A stretch of DNA of 64,000 nucleotides from Thiodiazotropha sp040506975 (GTDB taxonomy: Bacteria > Pseudomonadota > Gammaproteobacteria > Chromatiales > Chromatiaceae): positions 806,001-870,000 of the forward strand of contig OZ242974.1 of assembly GCA_965211775.1 (NCBI GenBank). Direction: 5' to 3'. The notes beneath the pieces were generated by a model, which ran no database searches, was not told the origin of the DNA, and worked only from the letters and a program-made list of their open reading frames with translations. This document shows positions 8,714 to 17,354 of the stretch, piece by piece; position 1 is the first letter of the stretch; every line of letters starts with the position of its first letter. The position numbers were made by a program, and so were the translations under genes.

Positions 8714-9052
8714 ATGAATGCCAACCCTTCGATGGTGGCGTTCGAGATGATTAGCGTGACGAACAGGAACCGTAAACCGAATACCCAAACCGCGATGCGC
8801 CAACTTATCGAGCAGGTGCGGAACGAGATTCCCTTCGGTCTACCCGACGAGGCGTTGTGTGGCGATTCCTGTAAAGGCTGCTCAAGCAAGCTGCTTATCT
8901 ATCTGGAAACCGAACTGGATGGGTGGGGGGCTGAACTGGTCATTGGCGCCATACCCAGCTTCAGTGACCTCAGCCGTTTGGCGGCGAAGTGTAAAAAGAT
9001 CGCCCAGGCGTTGTATCAGAACGGTCTGCTGGAGAGGTCCCCCACTATCTAA
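8714..9052 (+). CDS. Small Cys-motif protein, predicted Pho regulon member
   Basis: A 112-aa soluble protein without signal peptide. It has a C-x3-C-x2-C cluster (CGDSCKGC, residues 49-56) and a fourth Cys at 93, suggesting metal or Fe-S binding. The helical C-terminal part (LLIYLETELDGWGAEL and FSDLSRLAAKCKKIAQALYQNGL) looks like a conserved small gammaproteobacterial family of unknown function, from memory only. GAGG at 8704-8707 supports the ATG at 8714. A Pho box and -10 lie about 75 bases upstream. The TAA stop is part of the CTAA target duplicated by the adjacent IS element, so the protein is intact but its native 3' flank is displaced by 1.56 kb. Confidence 0.75.
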   Translation: MNANPSMVAFEMISVTNRNRKPNTQTAMRQLIEQVRNEIPFGLPDEALCGDSCKGCSSKLLIYLETELDGWGAELVIGAIPSFSDLSRLAAKCKKIAQALYQNGLLERSPTI

Positions 9053-10612
9053 CCCGGATATTTCATCCATTTGCCGATACTGGCACGAGGAGAAGGCCGG
9101 GACGAGAAACAGGATGATACCGGCTCCAAACGCCCCGATTTCTGGCTGACAGGCACAGCTTCCCCTTACCCCGTTATTTATCAACGTGCCGGGGCAGCAC
9201 TCATCGCGTGCTATCCTGGCTCCAGCCGTTCGGCCACACTGAAGAACAATGCCTGGTAAGGAAAGACACTGGAGAGCAGGAAGCGGACACGCCGGGTATT
9301 GCGTATCACCACCGCACCCACTTTGAGTAGTTTAAGCCGCAGCGTGCCGACCTGGGTCTTGGCCAGTTCTGTACCCTGTAAGGCCAAGCGGCGAATCGCT
9401 TCCATCAACACATAGGCCAGGCTCGACAGCAGCAAGCGAAACTGATTGGTCCACCAATGATGTGCACTGGTGCGATCAGCAAACAGCCCCAGCTGTTGTT
9501 CCTTGATGCGGTTTTCCATCTCGCCCCGCGCACAATAGACGTCGTCGTAAAGGGTTTGGGCATCGCCGTTGAGGTTGGTGACGACAAATCGGGGATTACG
9601 CCCTCGCTCACTCACCTCCAGCTTGGCGATCACCGCGCGTCGACGGCGCCAGCTGCGTGCACCGTAGCGCAGGCCAAGGAAGACGCGTTGCTTCTGTCCG
9701 TTGGCCTTGAAGCATTGCTCGACTGCAGTGAAGTCTTCCTCGATCATCCGTTGCAGGCGGTGGTTGCGCGCCAGGCCTACGATGTAGCCAATGCCATGGC
9801 GTTCACACCAGCGCAGCATGCGGTGACGACAGAAGCCCGAGTCGGCTCTCAGGATGATCCGCACCGCCGGCCACGCCTGACGCAAGCGTTTGACCAGCAG
9901 GGCGAGGATCGCCCACGCATGTTTCGCCCCGTCGATCTTGCTCGGGCGCAAATAGCTGACCAGCAGTTGTTCGCCGCAAAACACGTACAACGGGAGAAAG
10001 CAGTAGTTATCGTAGTAACCGTGGAAGAAGCGGCCTTCCTGCAGGCCGTGAACCCGGTCATCGGTGGCGTCGAAGTCCAGGATCAACTCCTCGGGTGGCT
10101 CGGCAAACGAGGCGATGAACTGCTCGATCAGGACCTGATGGATCGCGACAGCGGTTGCCCGATCTGACCGATTCTCCAAGCGACAGAGCGTGGGTGAACT
10201 GCCCAGTGCCTGATCCTGTTCCACGGCCGTCTGAAAGGCCAAATCTTGTCGCAGACTGTCGTGATCGTTGAGGTCTTCATAGCCCTGGCACAGGGCATAG
10301 ACCCGCTGGCGTAGTAGAGAAATCTGATCATGTTGCACATAGCGGCCATCGCGTGGATCAGCGAGAGTGTCATTGACGGCTTCAAGCAATCCCAGCCGTC
10401 GGTCCGCTTGTCGTAGCAACAACACGCCGCCATCACTGCTGATATCACCACCGGAAAAATCCGCTTCAACCTGGCGGCGTTTTACCGCTGGAAAAGCAAA
10501 ACGACCTTGGGTACATTCTGTCACAGGCAAAACCTCGTTCAATTTCAGCCTAAGTAACTGAATTCTATTGAACTACACGGGTTTTACCCTCTTTATTTGT
10601 GAAATATTCGGG
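9053..10612 (-). mobile_element. IS1380-family element, divergent type (IS-A)
   Basis: A 1560-bp insertion sequence bounded by imperfect inverted ends: CCCGGATATTTCATCC at the left and GGATGA-like/GAAATATTCGGG at the right. It is flanked by the direct repeat CTAA at 9049-9052 and 10613-10616. It encodes one transposase on the minus strand. Ends and target site match the four 1568-bp copies elsewhere in the window, but the coding sequence is clearly diverged. It inserted exactly at the stop codon of the preceding gene. Confidence 0.92.
9211..10542 (-). CDS. IS1380-family transposase (IS-A)
   Basis: A 443-aa DDE transposase. Catalytic blocks are visible: LDFDATDD (first Asp), RADSGFCR (second Asp) and MENRIKEQQLGLFADRTS (Glu). 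The N-terminal SSDGGVLLLRQADRRLGL stretch is typical of the IS1380 family. The frame can start at TTG 10542 or, to match the other copies, at the LPVTECTQ codon five residues later. Compared with the transposases at 19463, 23096, 40444 and 45602 it differs at many positions, mainly in the centre where a block of about 10 residues is missing. It appears full length and potentially active. Confidence 0.93.
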   Translation of the reverse strand: MNEVLPVTECTQGRFAFPAVKRRQVEADFSGGDISSDGGVLLLRQADRRLGLLEAVNDTLADPRDGRYVQHDQISLLRQRVYALCQGYEDLNDHDSLRQDLAFQTAVEQDQALGSSPTLCRLENRSDRATAVAIHQVLIEQFIASFAEPPEELILDFDATDDRVHGLQEGRFFHGYYDNYCFLPLYVFCGEQLLVSYLRPSKIDGAKHAWAILALLVKRLRQAWPAVRIILRADSGFCRHRMLRWCERHGIGYIVGLARNHRLQRMIEEDFTAVEQCFKANGQKQRVFLGLRYGARSWRRRRAVIAKLEVSERGRNPRFVVTNLNGDAQTLYDDVYCARGEMENRIKEQQLGLFADRTSAHHWWTNQFRLLLSSLAYVLMEAIRRLALQGTELAKTQVGTLRLKLLKVGAVVIRNTRRVRFLLSSVFPYQALFFSVAERLEPG

Positions 10613-10719
10613 CTAAGTCTTTATTATCTGCCTGTATCCGAACTGGTCCCACACCATTCAGCTTTCGTTCAGCCACGGCTCCATATGCTTACTCATAAGC
10701 TCGTTCGATATGGAGAAAC

Positions 10720-11043
10720 ATGATGAAAGCAAAAGCACTGATCCTGGCAAGCGCACTCTCTGCCTCAGTGGTAACTGCAGCGCCGGCACAGGCCCACGAT
10801 TACTATGACTACCCTTACGGTTTGCTGGGCGGGTTATTCCTCGGTTTGAGTTGGAATCATTACCATGACCATGGCCACTCCCATCGCCATGCAGACCGCC
10901 ACTATCGTCACAGAGAGTATCGGCGCAGTGAGAGTTACGGCCATCGCCACCGCGACAAACACAGACACCATCGGCACGGCGACCGGCACAGAAACCATCG
11001 TCATGGCGACAAGCCTCGTCATCGTCGAGACCGTAGGGATTGA
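10720..11043 (+). CDS. Exported histidine-rich protein
   Basis: A 107-aa protein with a typical signal peptide (AKALILASALSASVVTAAPAQA) followed by a short GLLGGLFLGL hydrophobic patch. The rest is a tail made almost entirely of His, Arg, Asp and Tyr (HYHDHGHSHRHADRHYRHRE and similar). Such tails bind Ni, Cu, Zn or Co in periplasmic metal-buffer proteins; that role is inferred. GGAGAAAC precedes the start; the next codon at 10723 is also ATG. It lies just beyond the IS-A element and immediately upstream of the frameshifted GlyGly-tail gene. Confidence 0.75.
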   Translation: MMKAKALILASALSASVVTAAPAQAHDYYDYPYGLLGGLFLGLSWNHYHDHGHSHRHADRHYRHREYRRSESYGHRHRDKHRHHRHGDRHRNHRHGDKPRHRRDRRD

Positions 11044-11057
11044 GCGGGAGAGTCGTG

Positions 11058-11803
11058 ATGCACAGGTATAGCAAGGTCGGATGGCTGCGATTGAGCACAC
11101 TGCTGCTGGTGATGCTGACGACTGGGCAGCATACACTTGCGGTTGAGGGTGTTGCGAGGCTCTCGCAATCAGTGGAGGGAGCGGTCGCTGCAGGCGTCGA
11201 AAAAGACGAAATCCAGCTTGATCTGGCCGATGTGGACGAATATCAGGAATTGATCGTCTCGGGAGGCCGTATTCGGGCAACGGCTCAGCGCATTTTCGCA
11301 GCGCATGCCGTGGGGCGTGAATTGAGCATATTCGATGCACAGACCGTGATCAGCAGGGATGACGACGACGATGGATACTACCATCGCATTAAGGTGATTT
11401 TCGATGCGGATACATCGGGTGATGAGGTCTGGGTCTATGCCAGACTCTACCTCAGCCTGGAGGGGGGCCATGGAACCACTACTACACAACCGACCTGTTT
11501 CCCATTGAGGGTGATGTCAGCGATGATGAGTATGAGGTGGCGACGCGGCTACTGGATGGTTACCCGAGTGGTTACTATGATGTCCTGATCGAGCTGTACG
11601 ATGGCGATAATGATCTGCTGGCAGTGAATTATGGGCCATATGAGGATGGGGATCTGGCGGTATTGCCTTTGGAGGACAGTTATCGTGACGATTATGGCGG
11701 CGGCGCCTCTGGTCTCATGACTCTGCTGCTGGCCCTGACGCTTCTTGTAATACGCTTTTTCAAGCCAGGGCGGTGGGGTGGAATACCCTATTTCAAGGAG
11801 TAA
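11058..11803 (+). pseudogene. Choice-of-anchor-H-like exported protein, frameshifted at a G run
   Basis: Two overlapping frames together encode one secreted protein. Frame one gives a signal peptide and the block DDDDDGYYHRIKVIFDAD up to YLSLEGG. The second frame resumes with GPWNHYYTTDLFPI, DDEYEVATRLLDGYPSGYYD and a C-terminal GGGASG plus hydrophobic stretch and basic end, resembling GlyGly-CTERM or choice-of-anchor H proteins. The change of frame falls on six Gs at 11462-11467. ATG 11058 is preceded by GGGAGAG and is preferred to 11040. The frames could be joined by a -1 slip on G-GGG-GGC. Otherwise the gene is broken or the run is miscalled. The last gene-like part ends at 11803. Confidence 0.7.
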
Positions 11804-11852
11804 GATGGGCATCTCAACCTGACAAGGCGCTGGACGCCGGGAGTTTCCGATA

Positions 11853-12716
11853 ATGCCCAGGTATCTACCGTTACTGATCTGCTGTCTTTTGATCGGGCTT
11901 GTACAGGGGAGTTCCTCCCTGCAGCAGGTCGGTCAGGTTATGGAAGGCCGGAAACCTACGGCTCAGGTTGAGGGGATCAGGCTGACCGGTCTCGATTTTG
12001 ATGGTGTGGATCTGGTGTTCGATGTGGATGTTCACAACCCGAATGCCTTCTCCATTGATTTGGCCGAATTTGATTATGACCTGCAGCTCTTTGAACAATC
12101 GTTTCTCAAGGGCGGACAATCTGCGGGCGTGAGTCTGGCGGCTCAAACCACAAGCCGCATAGCGGTGCCGGTGCGGCTCGGTTTCCAGCAGCTGCTGAAG
12201 AGCTACCGACAATTGAGAAATGCCGATCAGGCCAGCTATCAACTGGATATGGGATTGGCTTTCAAAATGCCGGTGATCGGAAGCCTGCGCTTACCTGTCA
12301 GTTATGCAGGTGATTTTCCAGTACCGAAAATACCCGATTTCAGTATCAGGTCTTTGGCGGTCAAGCGGCTTACCCTGAATGAGGCCGAAGTGTTGCTGCA
12401 GCTCGGGGTGGAGAATCCGAACAGCTTCTCCCTGGTGCTGCAGCAGCTGGATTACAATCTGAAGCTGAACGGTGCGCCGATCGGCAAGGGTCTGATCCGG
12501 CAACCTGTGGATATCGCGCAGGGCGGCAGCGGTGTGGTGAGCATCCCCCTCACCATCGATTTGGCCGAAGCCGGCAAGGGGCTCTATGCAGCGCTGTTGG
12601 GCCTCTCCGATATGCGCTATGAATTGAATGGCTCGATTCTGGCATCCGGTCCCCGGGAATTATTGGAGAGCTTCAAGATCCCCCTGGAAAAACAGGGCCA
12701 TATCCAGTTGAAGTAG
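11853..12716 (+). CDS. Exported protein with two LEA-type-2 (WHy) domains
   Basis: A 287-aa protein with an N-terminal hydrophobic export signal (LPLLICCLLIGLVQGSSS). Two similar LEA14/WHy beta-sandwich domains follow, marked by VDVHNPNAFSIDLAEFDYDL at about residue 58 and VENPNSFSLVLQQLDYNL at about 186. Bacterial members are cell-envelope proteins linked to stress tolerance; biochemical activity is not known. A Cys pair in the signal region is not in a good lipobox position, so lipoprotein status is uncertain. It follows the choice-of-anchor gene by 49 bases on the same strand. Confidence 0.8.
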   Translation: MPRYLPLLICCLLIGLVQGSSSLQQVGQVMEGRKPTAQVEGIRLTGLDFDGVDLVFDVDVHNPNAFSIDLAEFDYDLQLFEQSFLKGGQSAGVSLAAQTTSRIAVPVRLGFQQLLKSYRQLRNADQASYQLDMGLAFKMPVIGSLRLPVSYAGDFPVPKIPDFSIRSLAVKRLTLNEAEVLLQLGVENPNSFSLVLQQLDYNLKLNGAPIGKGLIRQPVDIAQGGSGVVSIPLTIDLAEAGKGLYAALLGLSDMRYELNGSILASGPRELLESFKIPLEKQGHIQLK

Positions 12717-12847
12717 CGCATAGGACCACTGTTTGCCCGGCAGTGAGTTAATCGCAATGATTAACCTGGATATTGTGGAGTGAGCTAAAATTAATGCAGG
12801 TAAAGACGAAAACCTTCAATCCTTAATCCTGCGGGAGGGAGGTAGTC

Positions 12848-13168
12848 ATGAAGACCTTTATGTTGATGACCGGAAGCGGTCCATTGATGATTCTCACATC
12901 CCACACCTCCATAGAAGACCCTCTGATATTGGAAAAACTGGCGAGCAAAGGCATCGAGAAGTTTCTCGCCTATGAGGTTCCCTATGATCTGGCGAAAAAG
13001 CGCTACGGCGGCCACTTCAATGTGGTAGCCAACGATCTGCATGAAAGTGACGATCTGCGGGTACTCGACTACAACGGCGAGCGCGCCTTCAAGCTCTTCT
13101 CATTTGCCGAACTTGGGTCCCCGGTCGTGCATGAAGCCAGCGGACCGCCGGTAGCCGATGTCGCCTGA
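12848..13168 (+). CDS. Conserved hypothetical protein, 106 aa
   Basis: A small soluble protein without signal or membrane segment. GGGAGGGAG shortly before ATG 12848 is a strong ribosome-binding site. The segment MILTSHTSIEDPLILEKL followed by KGIEKFLAYEVPYDLAKKRYGGHFNVV looks like a compact alpha/beta fold with conserved charged residues. I have an impression of homologues in other proteobacteria but cannot name the family. It stands alone between the LEA2 gene and the converging metH. Confidence 0.65.
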   Translation: MKTFMLMTGSGPLMILTSHTSIEDPLILEKLASKGIEKFLAYEVPYDLAKKRYGGHFNVVANDLHESDDLRVLDYNGERAFKLFSFAELGSPVVHEASGPPVADVA

Positions 13169-13278
13169 TCGCAGGCGGCCGGCAAGGCAAAACATTCCAG
13201 GCCGTGTCAGGATCGTGTATTAATGAAACCTCAATGATCCGGCATGGAATGGAATGAGGGATTTACTGCGCAGACTAT

Positions 13279-16200
13279 TCACTCTCCGGGTTCATAGGCG
13301 AGATTGGGCGCAAGCCAACGTTCCATTTCAGCCACTGAACGACCCTTGCGGCGAGCATAGTCACTCACCTGATCCCGATTCAGCTTGCCCACTGCGAAGT
13401 AGCGAGCATCGGGGTGGCTGAAGTAGAGGCCGCTGACCGACGCTGTGGGTACCATCGCCTTGCTCTCCGTGAGCCAGATGCCGGTATGCCCTTCAACGGA
13501 GAGAAGCTCCCACAACACCTCTTTCTCCGTATGGTCCGGGCTGGCCGGATATCCCATAGCGGGGCGGATGCCCCGATACTCTTCTGCGATCAGCTGTTGA
13601 TTGCTGAGGGACTCCTCTTCGGCATAACCCCAATACTCTTTTCGCACTCGTTCGTGCAACCACTCCGCCAGGGCTTCGGCCAAACGATCGGCCAGGGCCT
13701 TCAGCATGATGGCATGGTAGTCGTCGTGGTCCTCTTCAAACTCGCTGATTTTATGCTCGATGCCGATACCGGCGGTGCAGGCGAAAGCACCCACATAGTC
13801 GGTCTTGCCACGCTTCTCCGGTGCGATGTAATCGGCCAGCGATTCGTTGTACTGGCCATTTTTACCTGAAGCGCCAGGTTGTCGTCCCTGTTTACGCAGA
13901 TTGTGCAGGGATGCCAGGGTTTGGGTTCCCGTCTCATCCCGGTACACAAGGATATCGTCGCCCCGACTATTTGCGGGAAAGAGGCCGACTACGGCCGCTG
14001 CCCGCAACCATCCCTCGTCAATTACCTGTTCAAGCATGGACAGGGCATCGGCATGGAGTTTTTTCGCCTCATCGCCTTTCGTCTCATCATCGAGTATCTG
14101 TGGATAGCGCCCCTTGAGTTGCCAGGCATGGAAGAAGAAAGTCCAGTCGATATAGCCTGTCAGCTCCGCAAGGGGGATCTGCTTCATCACCAGCAAAGTC
14201 GCGCAGGGTTTACCGGCAGACCTGTGCTTGTCCAGACGCACGATTTGTGCAAATTCGGGCGCCTCGAAGTCGGGATTGCAGAGATTGGGGCGGGCCGGTG
14301 TGTACTGGGTCCAATCGATAGGGGTCGGGTTGGCTCTCGCATCTTCGATGGAGACCAGGTTGCGCGACTGGTTGATACCGGCACGCCGTTGCCGCACCGC
14401 TTCGTACTCCTCGCGTAGCGAGGCGGTATAGGTATCGCGATGCTCGGTAGACAGCAGGTTTGAGGCTACCCCGACCGCACGGGAGGCGTCGGCCACATAG
14501 ACCACCGGGTTGTCATATTCCGGGGCGATCTTGACCGCCGTATGGGCAATGGAGGTTGTGGCGCCACCGATCAGCAGCGGTTGAGGCATGCCGAGACGCT
14601 GCATCTCTTTGGCTACATGGACCATTTCGTCCAGCGACGGGGTGATCAGACCGGAGAGTCCGATGATATCGACCTGCGCATCCCTGGCTTTTTGCAGAAT
14701 GGTATCCGCCGGGACCATGACGCCGATATCCACAACCTCGTAGTTGTTGCACTGGAGCACGACGCCGACTATGTTCTTGCCGATATCGTGGACGTCGCCC
14801 TTGACGGTGGCCATCAATATCTTGCCCTGGCTCTGTACCCCGCACTCGGCCTTTTCCGCTTCCAGGTAGGGCTCCAGGTAGGCGACCGCTTTTTTCATCA
14901 CACGGGCCGACTTGACCACCTGCGGAAGGAACATCTTGCCCGCGCCGAACAGATCGCCGACCAGGTTCATGCCATCCATAAGGGGTCCTTCGATCACCTG
15001 CAGGGTTTGCCTGGCCTGCTGCCGGGCCTCTTCGGTATCACTTTCGATGAATTCGGTAATGCCCTTGACCAGGGCATGCTCAAGGCGTTTGTTCACCGGC
15101 CAGGAACGCCACTCGGCATCCTCCTTGTTTTCGACCACCCTGCCGTCACCCTGGTAATCGGGCGCCAGCTCCACCAGGTTCTCGCCCGCCTGCGGGTCGG
15201 TGTTGAGCACCACCGCTTCCACCGTTTCGCGAAGTTGCGCCGGCAGCTCATCATACACTGCCAACTGGCCTGCATTGACGATTCCCATATCCATGCCCGC
15301 CTTGATGGCGTGATAGAGAAACACGGCGTGGATCGCTTCACGCACCGGATTGTTGCCGCGAAACGAGAAAGAGACATTGGAGACGCCCCCTGACACCAGG
15401 GCGTGGGGCAACCGCTGTTTGATTTCGCGTACGGCCTCGATAAAGTCGACGCCATAGTTGTTGTGTTCCTCGATACCGGTGGCTATGGCGAAGATATTCG
15501 GATCGAAAATTATATCCTCGGCCGGGAAACCGACACGCTCAGTCAATAGATGATAGGCCCGTGCACATATCTCGATTTTACGCGCCTGGGTGTCTGCCTG
15601 GCCTGTTTCGTCAAAGGCCATGACGATCACTGCGGCGCCATAACGGCGGCATAAGCGGGCCTGACGCAGGAAGGCTTCATCCCCTTCCTTCAGTGAGATG
15701 GAGTTGACGATGGGTTTACCCTGTACCGACTGTAGACCGGTCTCGATAATTTCCCACTTGGATGAGTCGATCATGACCGGCACTTTGGCGATTTCGGGTT
15801 CGCCGGCACAGAGGTTGAGAAAGCGGCGCATGGCGGCGACACCGTCCAGCATCGCCTCATCCATATTGATATCCACGATCTGCGCGCCGTTCTCCACTTG
15901 CTCGCGACAGACGTCCAGCGCCTCATCGTACGCCTCGCTCAGGATCAGCCGCTTGAATTTCGCGGAACCGGTGACATTGGCGCGTTCGCCGATATTCACA
16001 AACAGGGAGTCCGCACCAATGTTGAGGGGTTCAAGCCCCGATAGACGACACTGTTTTTCAATTTCCGGCAGTTGGCGCGGCGTTCTGCCAGCCATTGTCT
16101 CTGCAATGGCCTGGATGTGCTGCGGTGTGGTGCCGCAGCATCCGCCGACGATATTCAGGAAACCGGCATCCGCCCATTCGGCCAGATAACCCGCCATCTG

Positions 16201-17079
16201 TCGGGCATCCAGATCGTACTCGCCAAATTCATTGGGCAGACCCGCATTGGGATGGGCGGAGACATGGGTGTCGGCGATACGCGACATCTCCTCCACATAT
16301 TGACGCAGCAGGTCGGGACCCAGGGCGCAGTTGAGGCCGATGGAGATCGGCTTCGCGTGTCGCAGACTGTTGTAGAAGGCCTCCGTGGTTTGACCTGAAA
16401 GCGTGCGGCCGGATTGGTCGGTGATGGTGCCGGAGATCATCACCGGCAGACGGATGGCGTCCTCGTCGAATACCTGTTCACAGGCGAAGACCGCCGCTTT
16501 CGCGTTAAGGGTGTCGAATACCGTCTCGATCAGCAGCAGGTCGCAGCCACCCGCGATAAGACCCCGGGCGGCTTCTGTATAGGCCTCTACCAGGGCATCG
16601 AAGGTGATATTGCGCAGGCTGGCATCGTTCACGTCGGGTGAGAGGGAGGCGGTGCGATTGGTGGGGCCGAGGACGCCGGCGACGAAACGCGGCCTGTCTG
16701 GGCTTGAGTATCTGTCCGCGGACTCCCGGGCCAGGCGGGCGCTGGCTTCGCTCATCTCATAGGCCAGGGATTCCATTTGATAGTCGGCCATGGAGATGCG
16801 ATTGGCCCCGAAGCTGTTGGTCTCGACAATATCCGCTCCGGCTGCCAGATAGGCCTCGTGAATCGAGCCGATTATCGCCGGTTGAGTGAGCACCAGCAGA
16901 TCGTTATTACCTTTTAAATCGCATGGCCAATCAGCAAAGCGTTCTCCGCGGTAATCCTGCTCATCGAGTTTGTGGCGCTGAATCATGGTGCCCATGGCGC
17001 CGTCAAGGATGAGAATACGCTGCTTGAGCAGAGATTCGATAGGGTGATCGGCTGTATTCGAGGTTGCGGATGACATCAA
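13279..17079 (-). CDS. metH: Cobalamin-dependent methionine synthase
   Basis: Cytosolic enzyme that methylates homocysteine from 5-methyltetrahydrofolate through methylcobalamin. All four modules are present in 1266 aa. The homocysteine domain has zinc ligands Cys251 (GLNCALG) and Cys314-Cys315 (GGCCGTTP). The pterin-binding domain runs from about residue 355 (FVNIGERANVTGSAKF). The B12 domain has DVHDIGKNIV with the cobalt-ligating His764. The AdoMet activation domain lies at about 930-1266. No cobalamin or SAH riboswitch is recognisable in the 270 bases upstream. Length and motifs indicate an intact gene. Confidence 0.97.
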   Translation of the reverse strand: MMSSATSNTADHPIESLLKQRILILDGAMGTMIQRHKLDEQDYRGERFADWPCDLKGNNDLLVLTQPAIIGSIHEAYLAAGADIVETNSFGANRISMADYQMESLAYEMSEASARLARESADRYSSPDRPRFVAGVLGPTNRTASLSPDVNDASLRNITFDALVEAYTEAARGLIAGGCDLLLIETVFDTLNAKAAVFACEQVFDEDAIRLPVMISGTITDQSGRTLSGQTTEAFYNSLRHAKPISIGLNCALGPDLLRQYVEEMSRIADTHVSAHPNAGLPNEFGEYDLDARQMAGYLAEWADAGFLNIVGGCCGTTPQHIQAIAETMAGRTPRQLPEIEKQCRLSGLEPLNIGADSLFVNIGERANVTGSAKFKRLILSEAYDEALDVCREQVENGAQIVDINMDEAMLDGVAAMRRFLNLCAGEPEIAKVPVMIDSSKWEIIETGLQSVQGKPIVNSISLKEGDEAFLRQARLCRRYGAAVIVMAFDETGQADTQARKIEICARAYHLLTERVGFPAEDIIFDPNIFAIATGIEEHNNYGVDFIEAVREIKQRLPHALVSGGVSNVSFSFRGNNPVREAIHAVFLYHAIKAGMDMGIVNAGQLAVYDELPAQLRETVEAVVLNTDPQAGENLVELAPDYQGDGRVVENKEDAEWRSWPVNKRLEHALVKGITEFIESDTEEARQQARQTLQVIEGPLMDGMNLVGDLFGAGKMFLPQVVKSARVMKKAVAYLEPYLEAEKAECGVQSQGKILMATVKGDVHDIGKNIVGVVLQCNNYEVVDIGVMVPADTILQKARDAQVDIIGLSGLITPSLDEMVHVAKEMQRLGMPQPLLIGGATTSIAHTAVKIAPEYDNPVVYVADASRAVGVASNLLSTEHRDTYTASLREEYEAVRQRRAGINQSRNLVSIEDARANPTPIDWTQYTPARPNLCNPDFEAPEFAQIVRLDKHRSAGKPCATLLVMKQIPLAELTGYIDWTFFFHAWQLKGRYPQILDDETKGDEAKKLHADALSMLEQVIDEGWLRAAAVVGLFPANSRGDDILVYRDETGTQTLASLHNLRKQGRQPGASGKNGQYNESLADYIAPEKRGKTDYVGAFACTAGIGIEHKISEFEEDHDDYHAIMLKALADRLAEALAEWLHERVRKEYWGYAEEESLSNQQLIAEEYRGIRPAMGYPASPDHTEKEVLWELLSVEGHTGIWLTESKAMVPTASVSGLYFSHPDARYFAVGKLNRDQVSDYARRKGRSVAEMERWLAPNLAYEPGE

Positions 17080-17354
17080 GCTACTCAGGTTTTAACTGTA
17101 ACGGCCGCCAATTATAAGGCGCCGCTGGTAGGCAGGCGAGTGATCTATTACAGGATGGGTCTAAACTTGTAATCGATCAGGATTAAACAGCGCCTTGACC
17201 ATGGTGCCCTCGGGGGCTTAACAAATATTACAATTATCTTTGTTTTTCAAAGAGTTGGTATATACGGTGCAATGACACAGTGATAGCTTCGCTTGCCCTG
17301 TCCGGGAAGCGTGTAAAACAGAATGCAAAACAGATCTGATGAAGGGTTTTTAGC

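Noticed and set aside
17080..17354. Cobalamin or SAH riboswitch upstream of metH
   Set aside because: No B12-box or SAH-type conserved core could be found on the minus strand in this interval.
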